Below, piece by piece: positions 35,750 to 44,303 of a stretch of 64,000 nucleotides of DNA. Every line of letters starts with the position of its first letter. Position 1 is the stretch's first letter. Location of the stretch: NCBI RefSeq assembly GCF_011758745.1, contig NZ_JAANOV010000001.1:2046001-2110000 (forward strand), written 5' to 3'. The position numbers and the translations under genes are program-made. The notes under the pieces were generated by a model. That model searched no databases. It was given only the letters and a program-made list of their open reading frames with translations, and was not told the DNA's origin. The DNA is from Amycolatopsis granulosa (GTDB lineage Bacteria; Actinomycetota; Actinomycetes; Mycobacteriales; Pseudonocardiaceae).

Positions 35750-35952
35750 CGGTGTCCTCCCGTCGTCGCGGCCCGTGTCCTCCACATGGTGACCCGGCCG
35801 CGCGGACTTCACACGTGAGCGGGGGGACCACGATCGATGACGGATGCCCGCTCTCGACACCGGCCGACCGTCGTCGGGTTCGCCCGATCGGGGAAGAACA
35901 GGACAGCGCTGGCCGGCGCTCGCCAATCCCGCGGTGACGAGGACAGGGCCGG

Positions 35953-36165
35953 CTACCTGTGGTGGAGGCGCGGACCGCTCAGCGGTTGCGGCACGGGCGG
36001 GACGTCGCCGCGGCGGGCGGTGACCTCGCCGTCGATCCGTGGCGCGTCCCGGTCCGCGACGTCGAAGCTGCCCGACATCCGCGGTGACCCCTGGCGGCGG
36101 TGGTTGTGGTTGAGGCTGCTCACGACGAGGGCGACGAGCAGGAGGACTGTCAGCAGTGCGATCAT
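35953..36165 (-). CDS. Small membrane protein, unknown function
   Basis: A 70-residue protein with one clear helix at the N-terminus (MIALLTVLLLVALVVSSL) and a basic, Pro-rich tail. No family is recognised. It lies divergent from the GlxA-type regulator, sharing a 92-nt promoter region. The hydrophobic start and GC-third pattern favour a real gene, but the short length leaves doubt. Confidence 0.5.
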   Translation of the reverse strand: MIALLTVLLLVALVVSSLNHNHRRQGSPRMSGSFDVADRDAPRIDGEVTARRGDVPPVPQPLSGPRLHHR

Positions 36166-36192
36166 GGCAGAAATTATTCGCTCCTGGAAAAA

Positions 36193-36208
36193 CTGCCAGA
36201 AGTGGCAG
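36193..36208. promoter_or_regulatory. CTGCCA-GAAG-TGGCAG palindrome before the GlxA-type regulator
   Basis: Perfect inverted repeat with 6-bp arms and a 4-nt centre in the divergent region. TGCCA...TGGCA is a common shape of sites for DJ-1/GlxA-type AraC regulators, so this is a candidate autoregulatory site. TATGCT (36247-36252) lies 6 nt before the ATG at 36258, so the regulator mRNA is probably leaderless. Confidence 0.55.
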
Positions 36209-36257
36209 AACCGACCATGTTCGTCAAAATCCCGCCAGTTGTCAGCTATGCTGAGGC

Positions 36258-37208
36258 ATGCTCCGCACCGTGGCCAGTGTGCTGGTGGACCGCTCCGCCG
36301 TGTTCGAGTTCGGCGTCGTCTGCGAGGTGTTCGGCCTCGACCGGACCGAGGACGGCGTCCCGCCCATCGAGTTCCGCGTGTGCGGCGAACGCGCCGGTGA
36401 GCCGATCCAGGCCAGCGTCGGCGTTCAGCTGGTCCCCGAACACGGCCTGGACGCGCTCGACGGCGCCGACCTGGTCACGATCCCGGCGGCCACCGTCCGC
36501 GACGAGTACCCGGAGGCGGTGCTCGACGCGATCCGGAAGGCGCACGCGAACGGCGCCACCATCCTGACCGTGTGCAGCGGCGCGTTCCTGCTCGGCGCCA
36601 CCGGCCTGCTCAACGGCCGGCCGTGCACGACGCACTGGAAACACATCGACGACTTCAAGCAACGCTTCCCCGAGGCCTACCTCGACCCGGACGTGCTGTT
36701 CGTCGACGACGGCGACATCATCACCAGCGCCGGCACCGCCGCGGGCATCGACGCCTGCCTGCACCTCGTCCGCCGGGAACTGGGCTCCGCGCCCGCCACG
36801 GCGATCGCCCGCCGCATGGTGGTGCCGCCGCAGCGCGACGGCGGCCAGCGCCAGTTCATCGACCTGCCGATCCCGGAGTCCACAGCGGACAACCTGGAAC
36901 CGGTGCTGTCGTGGATGGTCGAGCACCTCGCCGACGAGCACACCGTCCCGGAGCTGGCCCGGCGCGCGCAGATGTCCGAGCGCACCTTCGCGCGCCGGTT
37001 CGCGGCGGCGACCGGCACCACACCGGTCAAATGGCTGACCACGCAGCGCGTCCTGCACGCCCGCACCCTGCTGGAAACCAGCCGGCTGGGCATCGAGGAG
37101 ATCGCCCGCGAGTGCGGGTTCGGCACGGGAGCCCTGCTGCGGCACCACTTCCGCCGGGTGGTCGGGGTGTCCCCGCACGATTACCGCCGCACCTTCGCCG
37201 CTTCGTGA
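36258..37208 (+). CDS. GlxA/FtrA-type AraC-family regulator with DJ-1/PfpI domain
   Basis: A 316-residue regulator. Residues about 1-185 form a class-I glutamine-amidotransferase-like sensor with ILTVCSGAFLLGATGLLNG near the nucleophile elbow, and residues about 215-312 carry two AraC helix-turn-helices (TVPELARRAQMSERTFARRF and LGIEEIARECGFGTGALLRHHF). Members often control catabolism of nitrogen compounds. The next gene starts 3 nt downstream, so they are cotranscribed. Its own promoter holds a TGCCA/TGGCA palindrome. Confidence 0.92.
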   Translation: MLRTVASVLVDRSAVFEFGVVCEVFGLDRTEDGVPPIEFRVCGERAGEPIQASVGVQLVPEHGLDALDGADLVTIPAATVRDEYPEAVLDAIRKAHANGATILTVCSGAFLLGATGLLNGRPCTTHWKHIDDFKQRFPEAYLDPDVLFVDDGDIITSAGTAAGIDACLHLVRRELGSAPATAIARRMVVPPQRDGGQRQFIDLPIPESTADNLEPVLSWMVEHLADEHTVPELARRAQMSERTFARRFAAATGTTPVKWLTTQRVLHARTLLETSRLGIEEIARECGFGTGALLRHHFRRVVGVSPHDYRRTFAAS

Positions 37209-37211
37209 GGC

Positions 37212-38420
37212 ATGCTGGGCCACGTGACCTACGACGTGACCACCGTCCGCGCACACTTCCCCGCGCTCGCCGAGGGCGCCGCGCACTTCGACGGTCCGGG
37301 CGGATCCCAGGTGCCCGATGTGGTCGGCGAAGCGGTCGCGGCGACCCTGTGCGCGGCGATCGCCAACCGCGGCTCGGTCACCGCCGCCGAACGCCGCGCC
37401 GACCGCATCGTCGCCGACGCGCGCCAGGCCGCCGCCGACCTGCTCGGCGCCCAGCCGGGCGGCATCGTGTTCGGGCGCAGCATGACGCAGCTGACCTACG
37501 ACTTCTCCCGCACGCTGGCGAAGACGTGGCAGGCCGGCGACGAGGTGGTGGTGACCCGCCTCGACCACGACGCGAACATCCGGCCGTGGGTCCAGGCCGC
37601 CCAGAGCCGTGGGGTGACCGTGCGGTGGGCGGACTTCGACCCGGCGTCCGGTGAACTCGCCGTCGAGGCGGTCCGCGGCCTGCTGTCGGACCGCACGCGG
37701 CTGGTCGCGGTCACCGCCGCGTCGAACCTGCTCGGTACCCGCCCGGACATCCCGGCGATCGCCGCCGCGGTGCACGAGGCGGACGCGCTGCTCTACGTCG
37801 ACGGTGTGCACCTGACCCCGCACGCGCCGGTGGACGTCACCGCCCTCGGCGCGGACTTCTACGGCTGCTCCCCGTACAAGTTTTGCGGCCCGCACCTCGG
37901 CCTGGTCGCCGCCGCGCCCGAGCTGCTGGCGACCCTGCACCCGGACAAGCTGGCGCCGTCGACGAACGCGGTGCCCGAGCGGTTCGAGCTGGGCACCCTG
38001 CCCTATGAACTGCTCGCCGGAACCACCGCCGCGATCGAGTTCCTGGCGAACCTCGTCCCGGGCGAAGGCACCCGCCGGGAGCGGCTGCTGCGGTCGCTGA
38101 CCGAGCTGGAGAAGCACGAACAGGCCCTGCTCGACCGGCTCGACACCGGGCTCGCGCAGATCCCGGGCGTGACCCGGTACGGCTCTCCCAGCAGGCACCG
38201 CACCCCGACCGTGCTGTTCTCGGTCGCGGGCGTGCCCTCGCAGGTGGTGTACGAGCGGCTCGCCGCGCGCGGGGTGAACGCGCCCGCGAGCAGCTTCTAC
38301 GCCCTGGAATGCTCCCGCCACCTGGGGCTGGGTGACGCGGGTGCGGTGCGCGCCGGAATCGCGCCGTACACCACGGCCGGCGAGGTCGACCGACTTCTGG
38401 ACGCGGTCCGCGAGCTCTGA
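37212..38420 (+). CDS. Cysteine-desulfurase-like class V aminotransferase
   Basis: PLP enzyme of 402 residues belonging to the cysteine-desulfurase-like group (related to SufS/NifS). The PLP lysine is near residue 223 in GCSPYKFCGPHLG; the N-terminal part reads FPALAEGAAHFDGPGGSQVP. It is not in an iron-sulfur assembly cluster, so it more likely acts on a special substrate. ATG 37212 or GTG 37224 could be the start. It follows the GlxA-type regulator by 3 nt and precedes the NCS1-HyuA-DUF917 locus by 113 nt. Confidence 0.85.
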   Translation: MLGHVTYDVTTVRAHFPALAEGAAHFDGPGGSQVPDVVGEAVAATLCAAIANRGSVTAAERRADRIVADARQAAADLLGAQPGGIVFGRSMTQLTYDFSRTLAKTWQAGDEVVVTRLDHDANIRPWVQAAQSRGVTVRWADFDPASGELAVEAVRGLLSDRTRLVAVTAASNLLGTRPDIPAIAAAVHEADALLYVDGVHLTPHAPVDVTALGADFYGCSPYKFCGPHLGLVAAAPELLATLHPDKLAPSTNAVPERFELGTLPYELLAGTTAAIEFLANLVPGEGTRRERLLRSLTELEKHEQALLDRLDTGLAQIPGVTRYGSPSRHRTPTVLFSVAGVPSQVVYERLAARGVNAPASSFYALECSRHLGLGDAGAVRAGIAPYTTAGEVDRLLDAVREL

Positions 38421-38426
38421 CCGGCC

Positions 38427-38462
38427 GAGGTGCACAGGCGAGCGGGCGAACCTGTGCACCTC
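38427..38462. promoter_or_regulatory. 12-bp inverted repeat before the NCS1-HyuA-DUF917 locus
   Basis: GAGGTGCACAGG (38427-38438) and CCTGTGCACCTC (38451-38462) are perfectly complementary with a 12-nt centre. The repeat lies 7 nt after the stop of the desulfurase-like gene and 5 nt before a -35-like hexamer. It may be a terminator stem or an operator for the PucR protein; there is no T run, which favours an operator. Confidence 0.6.
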
Positions 38463-38467
38463 GCACA

Positions 38468-38496
38468 GTGACCGGGGCGTTGGCGCTGTTTACGGT
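38468..38496 (+). promoter_or_regulatory. Probable promoter of the NCS1-HyuA-DUF917 locus
   Basis: GTGACC (38468-38473), 17-nt spacer, TACGGT (38491-38496), agreeing with the actinobacterial nTGACC and TAnnnT forms. AAAGGAGG lies just before the ATG at 38534. Confidence 0.5.
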
Positions 38497-38533
38497 GCTG
38501 TGAACCGCATCTTCTCCGGATAAAGGAGGTCGC

Positions 38534-39859
38534 ATGGCCTCGTCAGTCGGTGTCGACGACTACGCCCTGACCAGAGTCCCGGACAGCGCCCGCTACGCCT
38601 GGTGGTCGGTCGCGGTCCAACGGTTCGGTCAGGTCTCCGCGCTGTCCCAGTTCCTGCTCGGCGCCACCATCGGCTTCGGCATGGGGTTCTGGCAGGCGTT
38701 CCTCGCGTTCACGCTGGGCGCGGTCATCCTCGAACTGATCACGATCCTGGTCGGCGTGATCGGCATGCGCGAGGGCCTGTCCACGTCGATGATCGCCCGC
38801 TGGACCGGTTTCGGCCGCGGCGGCTCGGCGCTGATCGGGCTCGCGATCGGGATCAGCCTCATCGGCTGGTTCGGCATCCAGTCCGCCGTGTCGGCGCAGG
38901 GTCTCGTCTCGCTCATCGGCGGCCTGCCGGAATGGGGCTGGGCGCTGGTGTTCGGCCTGGCCGTGACCGCGATCGTGGTGCGCGGCTTCCACTCGATGAC
39001 GTGGACGGCCTACCTCACCGTGCCGGCGTTCCTCATCCTGGTCGGCTGGTCGATCATCTCCGAGCTGTCCAGGCACGACATCGGCGCACTGGTGGCGTCG
39101 GCACCGCCCGGGCCGCAGCTGAGCCTGCTGCAGGGCACCACCCTGGTCGCCGGCGGGTTCATCGTGGGCGCGGTGATCACGCCGGACATGACCCGGTTCA
39201 ACCGCACCACCGGTGACGTGGTCAAGCAGACCCTCGTCGGCGTCACGCTCGGCGAGTACGTCATCGGCATGGCCGGTGTCCTGCTGGCCCACGCGGTGTC
39301 CTCCGCCGAGATCACCACGATCGTCACGTCGTCGGTCGGCTGGGTCGGGCTGCTCATCGTGATCGCCGGCACCATCAAGATCAACGACTGGAACCTGTAC
39401 TCGTCCGGGCTCGGGGTCGTGAACTTCATCGGCACCGTCTCCGGGCGCAAGGCCCACCGCGGCCTGGCCACCGCACTCCTCGGCCTGGCCGGCAGCGTGC
39501 TCGCGGCGGCCGGGATCCTGAGCAAGTTCACCGACTTCCTCACCGTGCTCGGCGTCGCGTTCCCGCCGATCGCCGGGATCATGGTCGCCGAGTACTTCGT
39601 GGTCAAGAAGTGGCGCGGCGACCTGGAAGCGGCGCGCGCCAACGGCACCGTGCCCGAGGACGCACCGCTGTGGGTGCCCGCCACGATCGTGGTCTGGGTC
39701 GCCGCCGCGCTCATCGGCGAGTTCGTCGACTGGGGCCTGCCCAGCATCAACTCGCTGGTCGTGGCGTTCGTGCTGTACGTGGTCGCCGGCAAGCTCGGGC
39801 TGATCCGCGGTGTCGGCCGCAGCCGCACCGCCGACGCCGACCCCATCCCCGCTCACTGA
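38534..39859 (+). CDS. NCS1-family permease (CodB/hydantoin-permease type)
   Basis: Membrane transporter of 441 residues with about twelve helices, NCS1 family. The first helix region reads GQVSALSQFLLGATIGFGMGFWQAF, and the conserved TPDMTRFNRTTGDV loop lies near residue 217. Known NCS1 substrates are cytosine, purines, allantoin and hydantoins (Mhp1 is a sodium-hydantoin permease). AAAGGAGG precedes ATG 38534. The next gene, HyuA-type, begins 22 nt downstream, so the permease probably brings in the substrate of that pathway. The name CodB alone would be misleading, since no cytosine deaminase is nearby. Confidence 0.9.
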   Translation: MASSVGVDDYALTRVPDSARYAWWSVAVQRFGQVSALSQFLLGATIGFGMGFWQAFLAFTLGAVILELITILVGVIGMREGLSTSMIARWTGFGRGGSALIGLAIGISLIGWFGIQSAVSAQGLVSLIGGLPEWGWALVFGLAVTAIVVRGFHSMTWTAYLTVPAFLILVGWSIISELSRHDIGALVASAPPGPQLSLLQGTTLVAGGFIVGAVITPDMTRFNRTTGDVVKQTLVGVTLGEYVIGMAGVLLAHAVSSAEITTIVTSSVGWVGLLIVIAGTIKINDWNLYSSGLGVVNFIGTVSGRKAHRGLATALLGLAGSVLAAAGILSKFTDFLTVLGVAFPPIAGIMVAEYFVVKKWRGDLEAARANGTVPEDAPLWVPATIVVWVAAALIGEFVDWGLPSINSLVVAFVLYVVAGKLGLIRGVGRSRTADADPIPAH

Positions 39860-39881
39860 CACATCCAGGAAAGGAAATCTC

Positions 39882-41432
39882 GTGCGCATCGGCATCGACG
39901 TCGGCGGCACCAACACCGACGCGGTCCTGCTCGACGGGCGCAAGGTGCTCGCCTCGATCAAGACCAGCACCACCGAGGACGTCACCTCCGGCATCGTCGC
40001 CGCGATCAACGGCCTGCAGCAGCAGCGGGCGTTCGATCCGGCCGCGGTGCAGGCCGTGATGATCGGCACCACGCACTTCATCAACGCGCTGGTGGAGGCG
40101 CACCGCCTGGCGCCGACCGCCGCGGTGCGGCTCAGCCTGCCCGCCGGGGCGTCGCTGCCGCCGATGGTGGACTGGCCGCAGCGGCTGGTCGGCGCGGTGT
40201 CCGGGCGCAGCTACCTGGTGCACGGCGGGCACGAGTTCGACGGCCGCCACATCGCCGAGCTCGACGAGGGCGAGCTGCGCAAGGCGGCCGAGGACATGGG
40301 GCAGGCCGGGGTGCGCAGCGTGGCGATCACCTCGGTCTTCTCCCCGGTCAACGCCGAGTTCGAGGCCCGCGCGGCGGAGATCATCGCGGCCGAGCTGCCG
40401 GACGTGGCCATCTCGCTGTCCCACGAGATCGGGCGGATCGGTCTGCTGGAGCGGGAGAACGCGACGGTCATCAACGCGGCGCTGCGTGAGCTGGCCGCGC
40501 ACATCGTGGACGGCCTCGCGGCGTCGGTGTCCGGCGCCGGCATCACCGCTCCGCTGTATCTGAGCCAGAACGACGGCACGCTGATGGACGTCGACTTCGC
40601 CCGCCGCTACCCGGTGGCGACCTTCGCCTCCGGTCCGACCAACTCGATGCGCGGCGCCGCCGTGTTGTCCGGTTTGGACACGTGCGCGGTGGTCGACGTC
40701 GGCGGCACCACCAGCGACGTCGGCGTGCTGCGGCAGGGCTTCCCCCGCGAGGCGACCACGGACGTCAGTGTCGCCGGGATCCGCACCAACTTCCGCATGC
40801 CGGACGTGCTGTCCATCGGCATCGGCGGTGGCAGCCGGGTACGCGGCGGCGCGGGTGACGTCACGGTCGGCCCGGACTCGGTCGGCTACGAGCTGACCTC
40901 GAAGGCACTGGTCTTCGGCGGTGACACGCTCACCGCGACCGACATCGCGGTGGCCGCGGGCCGCGCCGGGATCGGGGACCCGAGCCTGGTCGCCCACCTC
41001 GATCGTGACCTGGTGCGCGCCGCGCTGGACAAGATCGCCGCGGACGTGGCCGACGTGGTCGAGCGGATGCGCACCTCGGCCGAGCCGCTGCCGGTGGTGG
41101 CGGTGGGCGGTGGTTCGGTGTTGCTGCCGGACGAGCTGGCAGACGCCGGGACGGTGCACCGGCCGGAGAACTACGCGGTGGCCAACGCGATCGGCGCCGC
41201 CATCGCGCAGATCGGCGGCGAGGTCGACCGGGTGTACGCGATCGAGCCGGGGCGCCGCGAAGCGGTGGTCGAGGAGGCCAAGCAGGAGGCCGTGGACCGC
41301 GCGGTCGCCGCCGGGGCCAGCCCGGCCTCGGTCGGGATCGTGGACTTCGACGAGGTGCCCATCCCCTACCTGCCCGGCAACGCCACCCGCATCCGGGTCA
41401 AGGCCGTCGGCGACCTGCAGCTGGGAGCGTGA
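39882..41432 (+). CDS. HyuA-type hydantoinase/oxoprolinase subunit, short form
   Basis: ATP-using amidohydrolase subunit of 516 residues (ASKHA fold). It begins MRIGIDVGGTNTDAVLLDG, an acetate/sugar-kinase-like phosphate loop, and has a second DVGGTTSDVGVL near residue 288 and GGGSRVRGG near 319. HyuA subunits of ATP-dependent hydantoinases are about 700 residues and need HyuB, which is absent here. Short forms like this are typically found with DUF917 genes, and in fungi HyuA and DUF917 are fused into one protein. GTG 39882 has AGGAAAGGA upstream. Ring opening of a hydantoin-like compound is the likely role. Confidence 0.88.
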   Translation: MRIGIDVGGTNTDAVLLDGRKVLASIKTSTTEDVTSGIVAAINGLQQQRAFDPAAVQAVMIGTTHFINALVEAHRLAPTAAVRLSLPAGASLPPMVDWPQRLVGAVSGRSYLVHGGHEFDGRHIAELDEGELRKAAEDMGQAGVRSVAITSVFSPVNAEFEARAAEIIAAELPDVAISLSHEIGRIGLLERENATVINAALRELAAHIVDGLAASVSGAGITAPLYLSQNDGTLMDVDFARRYPVATFASGPTNSMRGAAVLSGLDTCAVVDVGGTTSDVGVLRQGFPREATTDVSVAGIRTNFRMPDVLSIGIGGGSRVRGGAGDVTVGPDSVGYELTSKALVFGGDTLTATDIAVAAGRAGIGDPSLVAHLDRDLVRAALDKIAADVADVVERMRTSAEPLPVVAVGGGSVLLPDELADAGTVHRPENYAVANAIGAAIAQIGGEVDRVYAIEPGRREAVVEEAKQEAVDRAVAAGASPASVGIVDFDEVPIPYLPGNATRIRVKAVGDLQLGA

Positions 41433-41434
41433 CG

Positions 41435-42505
41435 ATGCACGAGATCACGATCGACCACCTGGACGACATCGCGCGCGGCGCGGCCATCCTCGGCACCGGC
41501 GGCGGGGGCGACCCCTACATCGGCCGGCTGCTGGCCTCCGCCGCGGTGCGCGACCACGGCCCGGTGCCGCTGGTGCCGCTGGACGAGATCGGCGACGACG
41601 CGGTGGTCCTGCCCGTCGCGATGATGGGCGCGCCCACCGTGATGGTGGAGAAGCTGCCCTCGGCCGAGCAGGTCGGGCTCGCCGCCCGGACCCTGGCCAC
41701 CTACCTGGGCAAGGAACTGACGCACATCGCGTGCGCCGAGGCCGGCGGGGTCAACTCGCTCATCCCGGTGGTCGCGGCGGCGCAGCTGGGCCTGCCCCTG
41801 GTGGACGCCGACGGGATGGGCCGCGCGTTCCCCGAGCTGCAGATGGTGCTGCCCACGCTGTACGGCGTCCGCGCGACCCCGATGTCCATCGCCGACGAGA
41901 AGGGCAACCGCGGCGTCCTGGACACCGTGGACAACCACTGGGCCGAGCGGCTCGCCCGCTCCGCGACGGTCGACATGGGCTGCTCGGCGATGATCAGCAA
42001 CTACGCGATGTCCGGCGCGCAAGCCCGCGAGTCGCTGGTGCCGGGCACCCTGACCCTGTGCGCCGAGCTGGGCGCGCGGGTTCGGCAGGCGCGGGCCGAG
42101 CACGCCGACCCGGTCGCCAGCGTGGTCGAGCGGCTGGGCGGCCGGACGCTGTTCAGCGGCAAGGTCGTCGACGTCGCCCGGCGCACGGTGACCGGGTTCG
42201 CCCGCGGCGAGGCGAAGCTGTCCGGAATGGACGGTGACATGGGCAGCGAAATGGTGCTGAAGTTCCAGAACGAGCACCTGGTGGCCGAACGCGACGGCGT
42301 CCCGGAGGCGTCGGTGCCGGACCTGATCTGCTGCCTGGACCACGAATCCGGGGAGGCCGTCACCACCGAGGGCCTGCGCTACGGCCAGCGCGTCACCGTG
42401 ATCGCCGCGCCCGCCGACCCGCGCTGGCACACGCCGGGCGGGATCGAACTGGCCGGGCCGCGCTACTTCGGCTACGACATCGACCCCGTCGGGGTGTTCG
42501 CGTGA
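41435..42505 (+). CDS. DUF917 (S-methyl-thiohydantoin desulfurase family) protein, copy A
   Basis: A 356-residue soluble protein. Family marks are ARGAAILGTGGGGDPYIGRLL near residue 14, the EAGGVNSLIP segment near 105, DADGMGRAFPELQM near 128, YAMSG near 190 and the ending LKFQNEHLVAERDG...PDLICCLD. Pfam now names DUF917 after an S-methyl-thiohydantoin desulfurase of ergothioneine breakdown; whether this copy has that activity is unknown. ATG 41435 has GGGAG upstream; GTG 41429, overlapping the hyuA stop by 4 nt, is an alternative. Copy B follows with a 4-nt overlap. Confidence 0.85.
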   Translation: MHEITIDHLDDIARGAAILGTGGGGDPYIGRLLASAAVRDHGPVPLVPLDEIGDDAVVLPVAMMGAPTVMVEKLPSAEQVGLAARTLATYLGKELTHIACAEAGGVNSLIPVVAAAQLGLPLVDADGMGRAFPELQMVLPTLYGVRATPMSIADEKGNRGVLDTVDNHWAERLARSATVDMGCSAMISNYAMSGAQARESLVPGTLTLCAELGARVRQARAEHADPVASVVERLGGRTLFSGKVVDVARRTVTGFARGEAKLSGMDGDMGSEMVLKFQNEHLVAERDGVPEASVPDLICCLDHESGEAVTTEGLRYGQRVTVIAAPADPRWHTPGGIELAGPRYFGYDIDPVGVFA

Positions 42506-43596
42506 GCTGGACGCTGACCGAGGAACACCTCGAAGACCTCGCGCGCGGTGCGGCCGTGCTCGGCACCGGAGGCGGCGGCGACCCGTACGTCGGGCGGCTG
42601 CTGGTGCGGCAGGCGATCCGCGAGCACGGGCCGGTCACCGTCCTCGACCCGTCCGAGGTCGGCGACGAGGACCTGGTGGTGCCGACCGCGCAGATGGGCG
42701 CGCCGACCGTGGTGCACGAGAAGCTGCCCAGCGGCGCGGAACCGGTGCTGGCGCTGCGCACGCTGGAGAAGCACCTCGGCAGGCGGGCGAGCGCGACCAT
42801 GCCGATCGAGTGCGGCGGGATCAACTCGATGATCCCGCTGGTCGTCGGCGCGCGGCTGGGCCTGCCGGTGGTCGACGCGGACGGGATGGGCCGCGCGTTC
42901 CCGGAACTCCAGATGGAGACGTTCGGCGTCTACGGCGTGCCCGGGTCGCCGATGGCCATCGGCGGGGAGCGCGGTGAGACCACGGTGATCGACACCGGGA
43001 CCGACAACCGGCGGATGGAGTGGCTGGCCCGCGGCATCACGATCCGGCTCGGCGGGGTGGCGCACATCGCCGAGTACGCGATGAGCGGCGCCGAGGTCAA
43101 GCGCACCGCGGTGCCGCGCACGTTGTCGCTGGCGCTGACCGTGGGACGCACGATCCGGGAGGCGCGGGAACGCAACCTCGACCCGGTGGCGGAACTGGGC
43201 ACGGCGCTGGGCGAGACGCTGTACGGCCACCTGCGCGTCCTCTTCCGCGGCAAGGTGTCCGATGTGGAACGCCGGACCGAGGCGGGCTTCGCGCGCGGCC
43301 GCGCGCAGGCGACGTCGTTCGACGGTGACCACAAGCTGGAGCTGCTGTTCCAGAACGAGAACCTGCTGGCACTGGTCGACGGCGAGGTGCGCTGCCTGGT
43401 ACCGGACCTGATCTGCGTGCTGGAGTCGGAGTCGGGCGAGCCGATCACCACGGAGACGCTGCGCTACGGCCAGCGGATCGTGGTGGCCGGGATTTCCACC
43501 CCGCAGCTGATGCGCACCCCCGAGGCGCTGGCCACCTTCGGACCGGCCGCGTTCGGCCTGCCCTACGAATTCACCCCCGTGGAGGAACTGCAATGA
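42502..43596 (+). CDS. DUF917 protein, copy B
   Basis: A 364-residue paralogue of copy A, with the same landmarks (ARGAAVLGTGGGGDPYVGRLL, IECGGINSMIP, DADGMGRAFPELQM, YAMSG, LLFQNENLLALVDG). By eye about half the residues match copy A. Differences include His-Ile-Ala-Glu before YAMSG where copy A has Met-Ile-Ser-Asn, so the active sites may not be identical. Start GTG 42502 overlaps the copy A stop by 4 nt (GTGA). Two adjacent, coupled paralogues suggest either a heteromer or two steps on related substrates. Confidence 0.85.
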   Translation: MSWTLTEEHLEDLARGAAVLGTGGGGDPYVGRLLVRQAIREHGPVTVLDPSEVGDEDLVVPTAQMGAPTVVHEKLPSGAEPVLALRTLEKHLGRRASATMPIECGGINSMIPLVVGARLGLPVVDADGMGRAFPELQMETFGVYGVPGSPMAIGGERGETTVIDTGTDNRRMEWLARGITIRLGGVAHIAEYAMSGAEVKRTAVPRTLSLALTVGRTIREARERNLDPVAELGTALGETLYGHLRVLFRGKVSDVERRTEAGFARGRAQATSFDGDHKLELLFQNENLLALVDGEVRCLVPDLICVLESESGEPITTETLRYGQRIVVAGISTPQLMRTPEALATFGPAAFGLPYEFTPVEELQ

Positions 43597-44303
43597 ATCT
43601 GACCGAGCGCACCGTGGTGATCATCGGCGGCGGATCGGGGATCGGGTTCGAGGTGGCGCGCCGCGCGGCGGACGCCGGCGCCCACGTGTTCCTCGGGGGC
43701 CGAACCGAGTCGACCCTGGCGGCCGCGGCCGAGAAGATCGGTGCGCAGTGGCACGTCGTCGACAACACCGACCAGGACTCGCTGGCCGAGTTCTTCGGCG
43801 CCGTGCCGCGCGTGGACCACCTGTTCACCCCCGGCGCTTCCTACCGCACCGGGCCGATGCGCGAGCTGTCCGACGAGGACGCGGCGAGCCCGTTCGTCAC
43901 GAAGTTCTGGGGCCAGTACCACGCCGTGAAGCACGCCGCCCCGAAGCTGTCCCCGGACGGGTCGGTGGTGCTGATGTCCGGTGCGGCGAGCGTCCGGCCG
44001 CCCGGGCCGGCACCCGCGTACATCGCGTGCAACGCGGCGATCGAAGGGCTCGGCCGCGGGCTCGCGGTGGAGCTGGCACCGGTGCGCGTCAACGTCGTCG
44101 CGCCCGGCACGATCGACGGGAACCTGTGGTCGCAGCGGCCCGCCGAGGTGCGTGAGGCGAGCTTCGCGCAGTACCGGTCGGACACCGTGCTGCACCGCGT
44201 CGGCCTGGAGTCCGAAGTGGCCGACGCGGTGCTCTACCTGTTCGGCGCCACCTTCACCACGGGTTCGACGCTCTACCCGGACGGCGGCTACTCGTTCCGC
44301 TGA
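43593..44303 (+). CDS. SDR-family protein with Asn in place of the active-site Lys
   Basis: Short-chain dehydrogenase/reductase fold of 236 residues. The NAD(P) motif is [19 protein letters not shown] at residues 8-26. The catalytic region has Ser near residue 129 (LMSGAAS) and Tyr 143, but four residues on, where Lys is expected (YxxxK), there is Asn 147 ([11 protein letters not shown]). The C-terminal [13 protein letters not shown] is normal. Loss of the Lys usually abolishes or changes activity. The ATG overlaps the stop of DUF917 copy B by 4 nt, tying it to the pathway. Confidence 0.9.
   Translation: MNLTERTVVIIGGGSGIGFEVARRAADAGAHVFLGGRTESTLAAAAEKIGAQWHVVDNTDQDSLAEFFGAVPRVDHLFTPGASYRTGPMRELSDEDAASPFVTKFWGQYHAVKHAAPKLSPDGSVVLMSGAASVRPPGPAPAYIACNAAIEGLGRGLAVELAPVRVNVVAPGTIDGNLWSQRPAEVREASFAQYRSDTVLHRVGLESEVADAVLYLFGATFTTGSTLYPDGGYSFR

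Noticed and set aside
35750-35952. A possible gene between the alcohol dehydrogenase and the small membrane protein
   Set aside because: The open frames here have no ribosome site or recognisable domain, and the 203 nt look like ordinary intergenic sequence.
38534-39859. Calling the NCS1 gene a cytosine permease (codB) of a pyrimidine salvage operon
   Set aside because: No cytosine deaminase is present; the linked genes point to hydantoin-like rings.
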